From Treponema sp. (lineage in GTDB: Bacteria > Spirochaetota > Spirochaetia > Treponematales > Treponemataceae), in contig JAFUDX010000009.1 of NCBI GenBank assembly GCA_017464425.1, positions 1-64,000 of the forward strand: DNA of 64,000 bases. The letters run 5' to 3'. The notes beneath the pieces are model-generated. The model was given only the letters and a program-made list of their open reading frames with translations. It was not told the DNA's origin and did no database searches. This document shows, piece by piece, positions 1-7,893 of this stretch. Made by a program: the position numbers and the translations under genes. Position 1 is the first letter of the stretch. Each line of letters starts with the position of its first letter.

Positions 1-504
1 CTTAACACAATTCTCCGCGATAAAAAAGTGCTTGTAAGTCCTGTCGTTCAATTTCGTCCTGCTGTCTTCAAGGCAGATGTTCTCGAAAGTGCAGATTGGC
101 AAGTCGTTGTGGAAAATGTCAGCGAGGCAGATGAAAATCACGTGGGAATCCTTCAGCTCCTTGTATTGCTGTCCCGATTTGAGCGTATCCATGTCCATAA
201 CGCTCTGATAGTAGCGCGAGCGTTCGGGCAGGTCTTTCGTGTCGATGCATTGAATTTCCACATCGAAGAGCCGATTCGTGTCCTTTACATACACATCAAG
301 CCTGATTCCGCGTGAGCCGTGGTCGATGAAGATTGTCTCCTCGTTAGACATCTCCATCCGCTCGATTTTGATTCCGAGCAGAAGCTCAATCAGATGCTGG
401 CACGCATCGGGATGATGGCGCATCACTTTGTAGAAAATGAAGTTGTTCGCCAGCGTGAGGCTTTCCCATTTTTCCTCCGGAGTAAGATTTTGTTTTGATT
501 CCAT
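1..504 (-). CDS. Rpn family nuclease/putative transposase (PD-(D/E)XK), 3' end beyond window
   Basis: Open frame from ATG at 504 to the left edge with no stop, so the C-terminus is outside the window; 168 residues are visible. The start has a strong ribosome site (GGAGAAGGAGAATTTT) just upstream. The protein begins MESKQNLTPEEKWESLTLAN, then has a conserved segment with GIRLDVYVKD and FDVEIQC, the D...E-x-Q pattern of the PD-(D/E)XK nuclease core in Rpn/PDDEXK family transposases, followed by RSRYYQS and KDSHVIFIC, also typical. Family members promote RecA-independent recombination and occur in many copies in treponemes. A remnant that looks like the C-terminus of such a protein lies at 50503-50865. 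Whether this copy is intact cannot be judged here. Confidence 0.8.
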   Translation of the reverse strand, partial: MESKQNLTPEEKWESLTLANNFIFYKVMRHHPDACQHLIELLLGIKIERMEMSNEETIFIDHGSRGIRLDVYVKDTNRLFDVEIQCIDTKDLPERSRYYQSVMDMDTLKSGQQYKELKDSHVIFICLADIFHNDLPICTFENICLEDSRTKLNDRTYKHFFIAENCVK

Positions 505-687
505 AAAATTCTCCTTCTCCACACCCGCTCTATATATAGGGAAAATTTTTTGATTTTCGGCAACGCGAGTGAAAAATTTTGAGAAAAAGTGAAAAAAAAT
601 CACTTTTCACTTTTCAATTTGCTCCTTATGGCATGATTTACCAAAATCGGGTATACTGCTTGTGTTCTGAAATTTTCTGAGATTCCT
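505..687. other. Intergenic region with A/T-rich hairpin
   Basis: This gap separates the divergent nuclease and ABC genes. It holds an A/T-rich inverted repeat near 588-618 (AAGTGA, A-run, TCACTT) and a TATACT hexamer near 652-657 that could be a -10 element for the ABC gene. No convincing -35 partner is visible. Confidence 0.3.
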
Positions 688-1452
688 ATGCCGCCTATCC
701 TTGAGTGTTCGCAGCTTACAAAACAGTTCTCAACAAAAAACGGTAGCGTTCGGGCCGTTGATGGGGTTTCGCTTTCGATTCAAAAAGGCGAGTGTTATGG
801 GCTTGTGGGTGAGTCTGGCTCTGGAAAATCAACGCTTTCAAATCTCATTTGTGCGCTCGAAAAGCCTGATTCTGGCACAATTTTGTTTGGCGGGGAGGAT
901 ATTTCTCAATTCAACCGAAAAAAAATGCTCGCATTCCGAAAAAAAATGCAAATCATTTTCCAAGATCCGTACGCGTCACTAAATCCGCGCCATAAAATCG
1001 GCTCTATCATCGAAGAGGGGCTTTTGATTCATAACATGGGCTCTACTCGTGCAGAACGAAGGCGGCTCGTTGATGAAATGCGCTCGCTCGTTGCGCTCCC
1101 GTTCGATTGCCTTGAAAAATATCCCGCTGAACTGAGCGGTGGACAGCGGCAAAGAGTCGCAATTGCATCGGCGATGATTTTAAAGCCTGAGTTTGTCATT
1201 TGTGACGAATGTGTGAGTTCCCTTGATGTGCTGGTTCAGTCTCAGATTCTGCATCTTTTAAAAACAATGCAAAAATCACTGCAACTAACATTTCTGTTTA
1301 TATCGCACAATATGCCTGTCGTGTCCTTTATGGCAGATCGAATCGGCGTTATGTACAAAGGGAAGATTGTCGAAGAAAAAAGCGCGGAAAAACTTCTAAA
1401 ATCTCCAGAAAATCCCTATACAAAGAAACTAATTGAGAGTGCGCCCTTATAA
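688..1452 (+). CDS. ABC transporter ATP-binding protein, oligopeptide/dipeptide (DppF/OppF) type
   Basis: A 254-residue nucleotide-binding subunit of the peptide/nickel import class. Visible motifs are Walker A GESGSGKST (about residue 41), Q-loop in IIFQDPYASLNPR, signature LSGGQRQRVAIASAM (about 149), Walker B FVICDE and switch histidine in FISHN. The DPYASLNPR block and NPYTKKLIES end are characteristic of the DppF/OppF group. It is shorter than usual OppF proteins (about 320), lacking the C-terminal extension. The residue after the catalytic glutamate is Cys where Pro is usual. No permease or binding-protein gene is adjacent, so it is an orphan ATPase whose transporter must lie elsewhere. 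The ATG at 688 has only a weak ribosome site. Confidence 0.85.
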   Translation: MPPILECSQLTKQFSTKNGSVRAVDGVSLSIQKGECYGLVGESGSGKSTLSNLICALEKPDSGTILFGGEDISQFNRKKMLAFRKKMQIIFQDPYASLNPRHKIGSIIEEGLLIHNMGSTRAERRRLVDEMRSLVALPFDCLEKYPAELSGGQRQRVAIASAMILKPEFVICDECVSSLDVLVQSQILHLLKTMQKSLQLTFLFISHNMPVVSFMADRIGVMYKGKIVEEKSAEKLLKSPENPYTKKLIESAPL

Positions 1453-1525
1453 TTTTCTTAAAATCTATAGAAATTTATGCTGATTTCTGCTATGCTTACT
1501 TATCAGTTTTTTGTGGGAGTGCGAA

Positions 1526-2581
1526 ATGGCGGAGTCTGCAACAGGTACGAATTCAAATATAGGGCTGTCTGTTCCTAAAAAAGCATCAATTCTGGTCGTT
1601 GATGATTCCACAATGATGGCTTCTCTTGCCCGCCGAATCCTTGAAAAGGAATATCTTGTTCACACAGTCTCGTCTGGCGAGGACTGCCTTGCTTTCGTAA
1701 AGGCACGCACACCCAATTTAATCCTTCTCGATGTCTACATGAAGGGCATGGACGGATTCGCCGTTATCCATGAACTAAAGTCACATAAAGAAACCGCAGA
1801 CATTCCTGTTATTTTCTTGACGGGTGATGAACGAAACGATCATGAAATTTTAGGCTTGCAGGAAGGTGCGCTTGATTTTATTTCTAAGCCGTTCATTCCA
1901 GGCATTTTGCTGCAGCGGGTCAAAAACACAATCGAACTTTCTACCCTGCAAAAAAATCTTCAGAGCGAAGTCAACAGGCAGACGCAGAAAATCAAAAAAC
2001 TTACTTACGAAATCACGCAGGCTCTTTCAAGCACGGTTGATGCCAAAGACCACTACACGCGCGGTCATTCGGCACGAGTCGCCAAGTATTCGGCAGAAAT
2101 CGCCCGCAGAATGGGAAAGACCGATGAGCAGCAGGAAGAAATCTACTTCATGGGGCTTTTGCACGATATCGGCAAAATCAGTGTGGCTGGTAACATTATC
2201 CGTAAAGATTCCCGCCTCACTGACGATGAGTTCCAAGAAATCAAAGAGCATCCTATGGCGGGCTACAACATTCTCAAAACAATCACCACTTTGCCTGGCC
2301 TTGCGATTGGAGCCAGATGGCATCACGAAAAATACGATGGCTCAGGCTATCCTGACGGCTTAATCGGCAAACAAATCCCAGAAGAGGCACGCATTATCGC
2401 GGTTGCCGATGTATATGACGCGCTCACAAGCAAGCGCACCTATTCAGAGATTCGTCCGCAGTCTGTGGTTCGTGGTATCATCGAAGAAGGAAAAGGAAGC
2501 CATTTTGATCCCGAAATCGCGGATATTATGCTTCAGATGATTGACGACGACACTGAATACACAATGAAAGAGCAGTTGTAA
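1526..2581 (+). CDS. Response regulator with HD-GYP domain (probable c-di-GMP phosphodiesterase)
   Basis: 351 residues. A TTG start at 1511 is possible, but ATG 1526 (MAESATG) has GGGAG at the right distance and is preferred. An N-terminal receiver domain (about 20-140) carries the acidic pair VVDDS, phospho-acceptor D69 in LILLDVYM and the lysine in ISKPF. A helical linker leads to an HD-GYP domain (about 175-345): DHYTRGHSARVA, catalytic HD at 213-214 in LLHDIGK, HHEKYDGSGYPDGL and ADVYDALTS. RpfG-type proteins hydrolyse cyclic di-GMP in response to phosphorylation by a histidine kinase. It stands alone; its kinase is not identifiable from context. Confidence 0.92.
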   Translation: MAESATGTNSNIGLSVPKKASILVVDDSTMMASLARRILEKEYLVHTVSSGEDCLAFVKARTPNLILLDVYMKGMDGFAVIHELKSHKETADIPVIFLTGDERNDHEILGLQEGALDFISKPFIPGILLQRVKNTIELSTLQKNLQSEVNRQTQKIKKLTYEITQALSSTVDAKDHYTRGHSARVAKYSAEIARRMGKTDEQQEEIYFMGLLHDIGKISVAGNIIRKDSRLTDDEFQEIKEHPMAGYNILKTITTLPGLAIGARWHHEKYDGSGYPDGLIGKQIPEEARIIAVADVYDALTSKRTYSEIRPQSVVRGIIEEGKGSHFDPEIADIMLQMIDDDTEYTMKEQL

Positions 2582-2658
2582 ACGCCTTTCTGTGCTTCTC
2601 TAAGAAAACACTTACTGATTTCAGACGGTATTTTTATGTCATTTTCTTTTTTTTGCCC

Positions 2659-2664
2659 TATAAT
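2659..2664 (+). promoter_or_regulatory. -10 element 6 nt before the start codon (possible leaderless mRNA)
   Basis: TATAAT followed by exactly six bases and the ATG at 2671. If transcription starts at the usual distance, the message begins at or next to the start codon. The -35 region is weak (ATGTCA at 2636-2641, 17-bp spacer). The same six-base spacing occurs at 52427 and 54971. Confidence 0.45.
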
Positions 2665-2670
2665 AAAGGC

Positions 2671-3363
2671 ATGAAGTTTTCAAAGAAAGCATTCCTTGTA
2701 TTGCTCTTTTCTCTTTTCTCATTCTCTGCGTTTGCCGCGCCTGGAAAGTCAGGTCCTGGTGGTGGGGGAAGGCATGATTCTCCCAATAATCATGGCGGAA
2801 ATCCCGGTAAAAAAGGGCCGGTGTTTTCAAATAATGCGCGTCCCAAATCAAGCCCTGCTCCTAAAAAATCTGGCAATGGCGGAAGTAAAAAAGACAAGCC
2901 TGTCCCCAGTTCTAAGAACACAGAGCCAGCTCCTTCTTCACCCATGCCTCAAACTGAAGGACACTCGCCCGCGCATGCGCCGTTTTCTGATTCAGAGCGC
3001 ATTGCAATGATCCAAAGCCCGGTAAATGAGCCGGACATCATTTATTATCGCGGAAACAGAATCCTTTTGGGTGATGGTGATTTTGCCCTTCAAAACATCA
3101 AAACGGAGCGGATAAATTCTGACACAGTTGCGCTTGAAGTCACTTTCAGTCAGAGTGTCAATCCGCGCACTTTTACGGCAAATTCAATTTTTATCGATGG
3201 AAAAGCAATTTCTTCAAAAACAAAATTCTCTTTTAACAAAAAAGGTGATACAATAAAGGTATCGCTTTCAGTTCCGAATGAAAATTTCACTCTTATGATT
3301 AAAGATGTAGAATCTTTCGACGGCACTGTGCTTGAGCCGATTACAATCGAAGTCAAAAAATAA
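2671..3363 (+). CDS. Secreted Gly/Ser/Pro/Lys-rich protein with C-terminal beta domain
   Basis: 230 residues from ATG 2671. A TTG six codons earlier is in frame but would place residues before an otherwise standard signal peptide (MKFSKKAFLVLLFSLFSFSA, cleavage probably after FAA). Residues about 22-110 are low complexity, rich in Gly, Ser, Pro and Lys. The last 100 residues form a probable beta-sandwich: a segment ending ITIEVKK, with ITFSQSV-like strand patterns similar to Ig/SbsA-type domains, but I do not recognise the family. It lies just upstream of a two-component system and is separated from it by a small hairpin, so it could be a sensed or regulated envelope protein. That link is inference. 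Confidence 0.6.
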   Translation: MKFSKKAFLVLLFSLFSFSAFAAPGKSGPGGGGRHDSPNNHGGNPGKKGPVFSNNARPKSSPAPKKSGNGGSKKDKPVPSSKNTEPAPSSPMPQTEGHSPAHAPFSDSERIAMIQSPVNEPDIIYYRGNRILLGDGDFALQNIKTERINSDTVALEVTFSQSVNPRTFTANSIFIDGKAISSKTKFSFNKKGDTIKVSLSVPNENFTLMIKDVESFDGTVLEPITIEVKK

Positions 3364-3388
3364 CGCTCTGCTATTCTGAGCGTCTTTT
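3363..3388 (+). terminator. Small hairpin with T-rich tail
   Basis: ACGCTC and GAGCGT pair around an eight-base loop, followed by CTTTT. It lies immediately after the secreted-protein stop and before the ribosome site of the response regulator, so it may act as a weak terminator or attenuator. Confidence 0.4.
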
Positions 3389-3398
3389 GGAGGATAGT

Positions 3399-4088
3399 AT
3401 GTCAGAAGAAGCAAAAAATATTACCATTTTACTTGTTGAAGATGATAAAGGCATTTCGGATTTTGTCATTCCTGAGCTGCAGCACGAAGGCTTCAAAACC
3501 GCCCTTGCAGAAACAGGTCGCCAGGCGTTGGAGCTGTTTGAGTCAGTAAATCCTGATTTGATTCTGCTTGATGTTATGCTTCCCGAACTGAACGGCCTTG
3601 AAGTACTCCGCCGTATCCGCGCAAAATCAAATGTTCCCATTATTCTTGAAACGGCGCGCGGTGAAACAATCGACAAAATCACTGGTCTGAATGCTGGAGC
3701 TGATGATTACATTCCCAAACCGTTTGAAATTGAAGAACTGCTTGCCCGAATCAACGCGCTCTTTCGGCGAATCAGTTTTATGAAGCCCGAAGTTTCCAAT
3801 CTTTCTTTGCGCAATCTTACGCTGAATATCGACCGAATGAGCTGTTCTGTCGATAGTGCGGAAATCCAGCTTTCTAAAACGGAATTCCTCATGCTCAAAA
3901 CATTCCTCGAAAATCAAAATAAAGTCCTTTCGCGCTCAGATATAATCGATTCCATTTGGGGAAAGGGGCATTTTATTGACGAAAACACGGTCGATGTGTA
4001 TGTCGGCTATCTGCGTTCAAAAATCGCCGAGCATACAAAAGATGAATTCATCAAAACGGTTCGTGGTGCTGGCTATATGTTGGTGTAA
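3399..4088 (+). CDS. OmpR/PhoB-family response regulator
   Basis: 229 residues. ATG 3399 is preceded by GGAGG at 3390-3394; the in-frame TTG at 3387 is rejected. The receiver domain (about 8-120) has LLVEDD, phospho-acceptor D58 in LILLDVMLPELNG and lysine in YIPKPFE. Where most relatives have a Thr-Ala pair after the fourth strand it reads IILETARGE, so the switch Thr is kept. The C-terminal winged helix (about 135-229) ends KTVRGAGYML, as in PhoB-type DNA-binding domains. The histidine kinase follows 17 bp later, so the two should form one phosphorelay controlling transcription. The target genes are unknown. Confidence 0.93.
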   Translation: MSEEAKNITILLVEDDKGISDFVIPELQHEGFKTALAETGRQALELFESVNPDLILLDVMLPELNGLEVLRRIRAKSNVPIILETARGETIDKITGLNAGADDYIPKPFEIEELLARINALFRRISFMKPEVSNLSLRNLTLNIDRMSCSVDSAEIQLSKTEFLMLKTFLENQNKVLSRSDIIDSIWGKGHFIDENTVDVYVGYLRSKIAEHTKDEFIKTVRGAGYMLV

Positions 4089-4105
4089 AAATAAAAAATT
4101 AAAAC

Positions 4106-5503
4106 ATGGCGAATTCTAAATTCTTTAAATCATTTTCAACGCGGCTTGCTCTTCATTTTATGTTCGTGATGACTGTTTCTGTCGTCCTTCTTTCGTTGTG
4201 CTTTTTGCAGTTTACGCGCTCCCTCGTTGATAAAAGCCAGGCTGTGGAGCTCAAAAATGCAGAGGAGACTGTTTTTGAGGCGATGGAAACTGCATTTGAA
4301 GACGAAGAATTCATAAAAAACTCAGCGGGAAATCTTGGTTCCATTTCAGAACTGCCGTATTACCTCACCTATATAGTCTACGATTCAAAAAAAAACTCGC
4401 TCATTGCCACAAATGACCCGTTTTTGCCGTTTTTGCCTGATTCTGGCGGCAAAGTCAGGCATTTCTTTGAGAAAAATTATTTTTTTGACGGCGATTTGAA
4501 CATCGTGTATTATGCGCGCGAGCATGTCTGGGAAACAGAAACGCTTGTCGTTGCCGTTGCGCTGAACATGGACAATAATTCTACGGCGGCGATTTTTGCC
4601 TCATTGCCCACTGCCTTGCTTTTAATGGCGATTCCGATTTTGATTCTTTCGTTTTTCCTTTCGCTTTTTATCACCAAAAATACAATCAAGCCGGTCACTA
4701 AGATTACGAAGACGGCTCAGTCACTTACCGTCGAAAATCTTTCCGATTTGCTTCCCCTGAGCGGCACCGATGATGAAATTGACGAACTGTCCAAGACTTT
4801 TAATGAGCTGTTTTTGCGGCTCAAACGCGATTTTGAGCGCGAGCGTCAGTTTTCAAGCGATGTCTCCCACGAGCTGAATACGCCGCTTACCGTAATTTCT
4901 GGACAGACGGGGCTTTTGCTTCGCTGGGGCAAAGATAATCCTGAGCAATTGGAAAAATCACTCAATGCCATCAAGGCCGAAGCCAAAACAATGCAGGCGA
5001 TTATCGCAAACCTTCTGCAAATTTCACGCATTGAAAGCGGACGGATTAAGCCGCAGATTTCAGAAGTGTTACTGGGCGGTTTGTTTTCTTGGCTTGTCGA
5101 AGAATTCAGTGCTATCGCTCCGGATATGAAAATCAATGCGAGCCATACGGATATTCGGATTCAGACTGATTCGGAAATGCTGCATCAAGTTCTTACCGTT
5201 TTGATTTCAAATAGCTTAAAATATGCAGGCGACTCGTGTACGATTGAGTTGCGGGCAGAGCAGCAGGGCGAAAAAGTCATTATCACCCAGAGTGATGACG
5301 GACCGGGCTTTAGCGAGGAATCGCTTCCCCACATTTTTGAGCGGTTCTACCGTGCCGATGAAGCTCATTCCAGAAAAATTGCAGGCTCTGGTTTGGGGCT
5401 TGCGATTGCCCAGACGCTTTGCGCGGCACTCGGAGCCAAAATAAAAGCCTGCAACATGGCTCCCCACGGTGCAGGCTTTATGATTGAATTTACGCAATGT
5501 TAA
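4106..5503 (+). CDS. Membrane sensor histidine kinase
   Basis: 465 residues. First membrane helix about 12-32, extracytoplasmic sensor region about 33-160, second helix about 163-190 (LLLMAIPILILSFFLSLF), then HAMP, HisKA and HATPase domains. The H-box reads SSDVSHELNTPL with the phospho-accepting histidine at 255. The ATP-binding part shows ISNSLKYAG (N box), DDGPGFSEE (G1), FERFYRADE (F) and GSGLGLAIAQ (G2). It follows the response regulator by 17 bp and is its likely partner. The sensor part resembles no family I can name. Its last 14 bases overlap the convergent hsp20 gene. Confidence 0.92.
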   Translation: MANSKFFKSFSTRLALHFMFVMTVSVVLLSLCFLQFTRSLVDKSQAVELKNAEETVFEAMETAFEDEEFIKNSAGNLGSISELPYYLTYIVYDSKKNSLIATNDPFLPFLPDSGGKVRHFFEKNYFFDGDLNIVYYAREHVWETETLVVAVALNMDNNSTAAIFASLPTALLLMAIPILILSFFLSLFITKNTIKPVTKITKTAQSLTVENLSDLLPLSGTDDEIDELSKTFNELFLRLKRDFERERQFSSDVSHELNTPLTVISGQTGLLLRWGKDNPEQLEKSLNAIKAEAKTMQAIIANLLQISRIESGRIKPQISEVLLGGLFSWLVEEFSAIAPDMKINASHTDIRIQTDSEMLHQVLTVLISNSLKYAGDSCTIELRAEQQGEKVIITQSDDGPGFSEESLPHIFERFYRADEAHSRKIAGSGLGLAIAQTLCAALGAKIKACNMAPHGAGFMIEFTQC

Positions 5504-5942
5504 TCTGAATCTTGCGCGGTGCGACTTCGGCTTTGCGCGGGATTTTTACGGTGAGCACGCCGTTTTTAAATCCTGCCGTTACGCCGTCAGCATCGATGTC
5601 CTTTGGCAAGGTAAAGCTTCGGCGGAATGAAGTGCTGCGGCGTTCGCGCAAAAGGTACTGCGGTTTTTCTGCTTTCTCAGATTCAGCCGCTTCCTCATGT
5701 GCCTCGCTCTTGTCTTCAATCTGTTTTGTCTCAGTCTTTTCTGAAGAAATCGTAAGAACTCCTTCGTTCAGCTCAAGATTCACGTCATTTTCGTTGCGTC
5801 CAGGCAAGTCCATGTCGATGACATAGGAATCTTTGCTTTCCGTAACATCTACATTCGGAACCTGTGCGTTTGTTCCGTAGTAGCCAGAAAGTCCATAGCA
5901 GTCGTTGTTGAGCCAGTCGTTAAAAAGTGAAAGTGCGTTCAT
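5490..5942 (-). CDS. hsp20: Small heat-shock protein, Hsp20/alpha-crystallin family
   Basis: 150 residues from ATG 5942, chosen because AAGGAGATTTTT precedes it; the 33 upstream in-frame codons are 5' leader. An alpha-crystallin domain runs from about 30 to 140: VPNVDVTESKDSYVIDMDLPG at its start, a charged insertion of EDKSEAHEEAAESEKAEKP type, then FRRSFTLP and the signature NGVLTVKIPR. The C-terminus ends with an I-x-I motif (IQINIA) used in oligomer assembly. Such proteins are ATP-independent holdases that bind unfolding proteins. An exact sigma-54 promoter lies about 80 bp upstream (6025-6041), which is unusual for this family; it points to control by an enhancer-binding activator rather than by a heat-shock repressor. 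Confidence 0.95.
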   Translation of the reverse strand: MNALSLFNDWLNNDCYGLSGYYGTNAQVPNVDVTESKDSYVIDMDLPGRNENDVNLELNEGVLTISSEKTETKQIEDKSEAHEEAAESEKAEKPQYLLRERRSTSFRRSFTLPKDIDADGVTAGFKNGVLTVKIPRKAEVAPRKIQINIA

Positions 5943-6024
5943 AAAAATCTCCTTCCTGAGTTTGGTCAGGTATTGCTTGTAGTGTAATTTTTTTGTCAGA
6001 TTTTTTTTCTGACACGAGAAATAT

Positions 6025-6041
6025 AGCAAAAAGCGTGCCAA
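6025..6041 (-). promoter_or_regulatory. Sigma-54 promoter of hsp20
   Basis: Minus strand reads TTGGCACGCTTTTTGCT, an exact match to YTGGCACGN4TTGCW, with GG and GC ten bases apart. It is followed by ATATTTC, closely like the sequence after the sigma-factor promoter at 18682-18698. Predicted start near 6014, giving about a 72-nt leader to the ATG at 5942. Confidence 0.85.
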
Positions 6042-6084
6042 GTTTTTAATAAGGAAAAATGAGAAGTGAGAACTGAGAAATTTT

Positions 6085-6168
6085 CAGGGGAGAAGTCTCT
6101 CCCCTGCGTCACACTTCGTTGTGCCGCACCCCACTCTACGGGGGATACCCCCGTAACGCCCCCCAATT
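6085..6168 (+). repeat. Composite GC-rich palindromic repeat (family D), copy 1
   Basis: Two GC-rich hairpins: GGGGAGAAGTCTCTCCCC, then a GTAACGCC block containing GGGGGATACCCCC, joined by ACACTTCGTTGTGCCGC. The module order matches the copy inside recG (20880-21058) and, in reverse orientation, that at 18545-18665. It sits in the roughly 400-bp gap upstream of hsp20; otherwise that gap has only A/T-rich sequence. Confidence 0.6.
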
Positions 6169-6340
6169 TTCCTCTTGTGTGTCAAATTTTCTTAAAAGAT
6201 TGTGTCAAAATAACGCATTTTGGCCATAATGATACAGTTTTTTTGTCCAAAAATGCCTCTTTTGTGGCTCTCTGCTCCTTGCCACCTGCTACTTTTTTAT
6301 TCCTCTTTGCTTTTCGTGAAAATTTCGTTATCTTTATAGT

Positions 6341-7789
6341 GTGAGTATTTCTATTGAAAACTTTTTGACTAATTTTCTCAGAACTTATCCAATGCCTTTT
6401 TCTGCTAAGGAACTGCTTGCCATGCTTTGTGGGCTTGGGCACAAAATCACTATGGCAGAATTACAGGATTTTTTGGATAATGACATCCGATGTTTTGCCT
6501 TGCAGAAACGAATGTATATTACCCGTGCTGCGGCTTTTACGAATCAATTGTTCAGTTTTGTGCCTTCCCAGCAAGAAATCGAGCAGAAAGTTTTTGTGCC
6601 AGGCGATCGGTGCGTTCCGTTTGTTGACATGGATGTGCTTTCGTTTTCGCTTACCTTTGAGTTTTTGGGGCAGAAGCTTCCGCAAAAACTGTTTGCGACT
6701 GATTGCAATACCGCCCGCGACATGTTTTTCCTGTATGGTGATGAATTCTCCGCTCAGTATATCAGTTCGGACCCTGCCTGCAAGGATTTGCACATTGCCG
6801 AAAATGGATTTGAACTTCCGCTCAAACTTAATCTTACGGGCATTTCTTTGGAGCCTATTTTTGAAAAAGTTGATTTCAAGTATGGCGACCGAATTTTATG
6901 CCGTGTCTATGATTGGGACAAAGGCATCATCGAAATAATTCCTGTCCTCACCCACAAAATGAATCCGCTTCAAATCGGCGTTGAGGATATGGAGCGGCAA
7001 AAATGGTATGATACGCTCGAAGATGCCTTGCTGGAAAGTTTTGACCGAATGGGGCCGTGTTCTGGCATTGAGGAACAGCTTGCAAATGTCTTTTATGAGC
7101 ATCGAAAAGAATTGTGTGTTCCTGATTGTGGCTCGATTCACGAGTTTATTGAAGTTTCTAAAAAAGTCGGGCTGGAGCTTTTTGGCGTCGAAACCCGCTT
7201 GTGGTTTAAGGGGCAAGATGTGCCTGCCATTGGCAAATGGAACAAAGATTTATACGACTCTGATGAGCGGGCGATTCCCTATTTCGCGCTTCCAGATTTT
7301 GTGATTGACTGCTACCTCAAAGACCAAATGTACAAAAAAACGAACAATATCAATGAAGTCATCGAAAAAATCATTCCAAAAGATTTGCCACTTTCAAAAA
7401 AAGAAAAAGATGTGCTTCGATTGCAAATTGCTCATAGAAATGATATACTTCGCAAAGAATATAATTGGTTTGCAGATTTTGCAAACGGTGAGCTTCGGCA
7501 CAGGGCACTCAATCTGTTTACTGAGGTCGGTGCGCTGGTGTGCGAGCTTGATTGCGACAATACAGAACTTGATCAGCTTCCGCAGCAGGAATTGGTCACG
7601 CTCTCGCAGTTGTACACACATGTTTCGCGCATTCTTGAAATTCTTTCCGATGATTCTGATTGCGAAGAAGAAGAAACTTGTGCAATGGAACTTTCGCTCG
7701 AAGGCATGGAAATGAATTTCGAGGACATCAAGCCGCTTCTGATTTCGGCACTCGATAAAGTGAAGAAAAACAGGTTTAATGTCATTTAA
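6341..7789 (+). CDS. Conserved-looking hypothetical protein
   Basis: 482 residues, acidic, without signal peptide or membrane helix. I do not recognise the family. GTG 6341 gives the longest frame but has no ribosome site; ATG 6392 (MPFSAKELL) is an alternative. The N-terminal 60 residues (FSAKELLAMLCGLGHKITMA, then LQDFLDNDIRCFALQKRMYI) look like a winged-helix unit. The C-terminus is very acidic, with SDDSDCEEEE near residue 440. Codon use matches its neighbours and nothing suggests decay, so it is probably a resident treponemal gene. The following transketolase is 104 bp away, beyond a repeat element. Confidence 0.7.
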   Translation: MSISIENFLTNFLRTYPMPFSAKELLAMLCGLGHKITMAELQDFLDNDIRCFALQKRMYITRAAAFTNQLFSFVPSQQEIEQKVFVPGDRCVPFVDMDVLSFSLTFEFLGQKLPQKLFATDCNTARDMFFLYGDEFSAQYISSDPACKDLHIAENGFELPLKLNLTGISLEPIFEKVDFKYGDRILCRVYDWDKGIIEIIPVLTHKMNPLQIGVEDMERQKWYDTLEDALLESFDRMGPCSGIEEQLANVFYEHRKELCVPDCGSIHEFIEVSKKVGLELFGVETRLWFKGQDVPAIGKWNKDLYDSDERAIPYFALPDFVIDCYLKDQMYKKTNNINEVIEKIIPKDLPLSKKEKDVLRLQIAHRNDILRKEYNWFADFANGELRHRALNLFTEVGALVCELDCDNTELDQLPQQELVTLSQLYTHVSRILEILSDDSDCEEEETCAMELSLEGMEMNFEDIKPLLISALDKVKKNRFNVI

Positions 7790-7802
7790 ACTGTTATTGT
7801 CT

Positions 7803-7858
7803 TTGTCATTCCGAACTTGTTTTGAAATTTTAGACCCTGAAATAAATTCAGGGTGACA
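7803..7858 (+). repeat. Intergenic palindromic repeat (family A), copy 1
   Basis: Begins TGTCATTCCGAACTTG and ends with the palindrome CCTGAAATAAATTCAGG plus GTGAC. This type (TCATTC...TTCAGcaTGAC) is dispersed in many bacterial genomes. Other copies are at 55780-55885 (inside mutS) and 58290-58352. It lies between the hypothetical gene and transketolase. Confidence 0.7.
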
Positions 7859-7893
7859 ATAATAATATAATTTTTTACGAGGTTAGGTTTTTT

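Noticed and set aside
28..315. Plus-strand frame at the left edge
   Set aside because: It is the complement of the Rpn-type nuclease gene, which has a clear family match and ribosome site.
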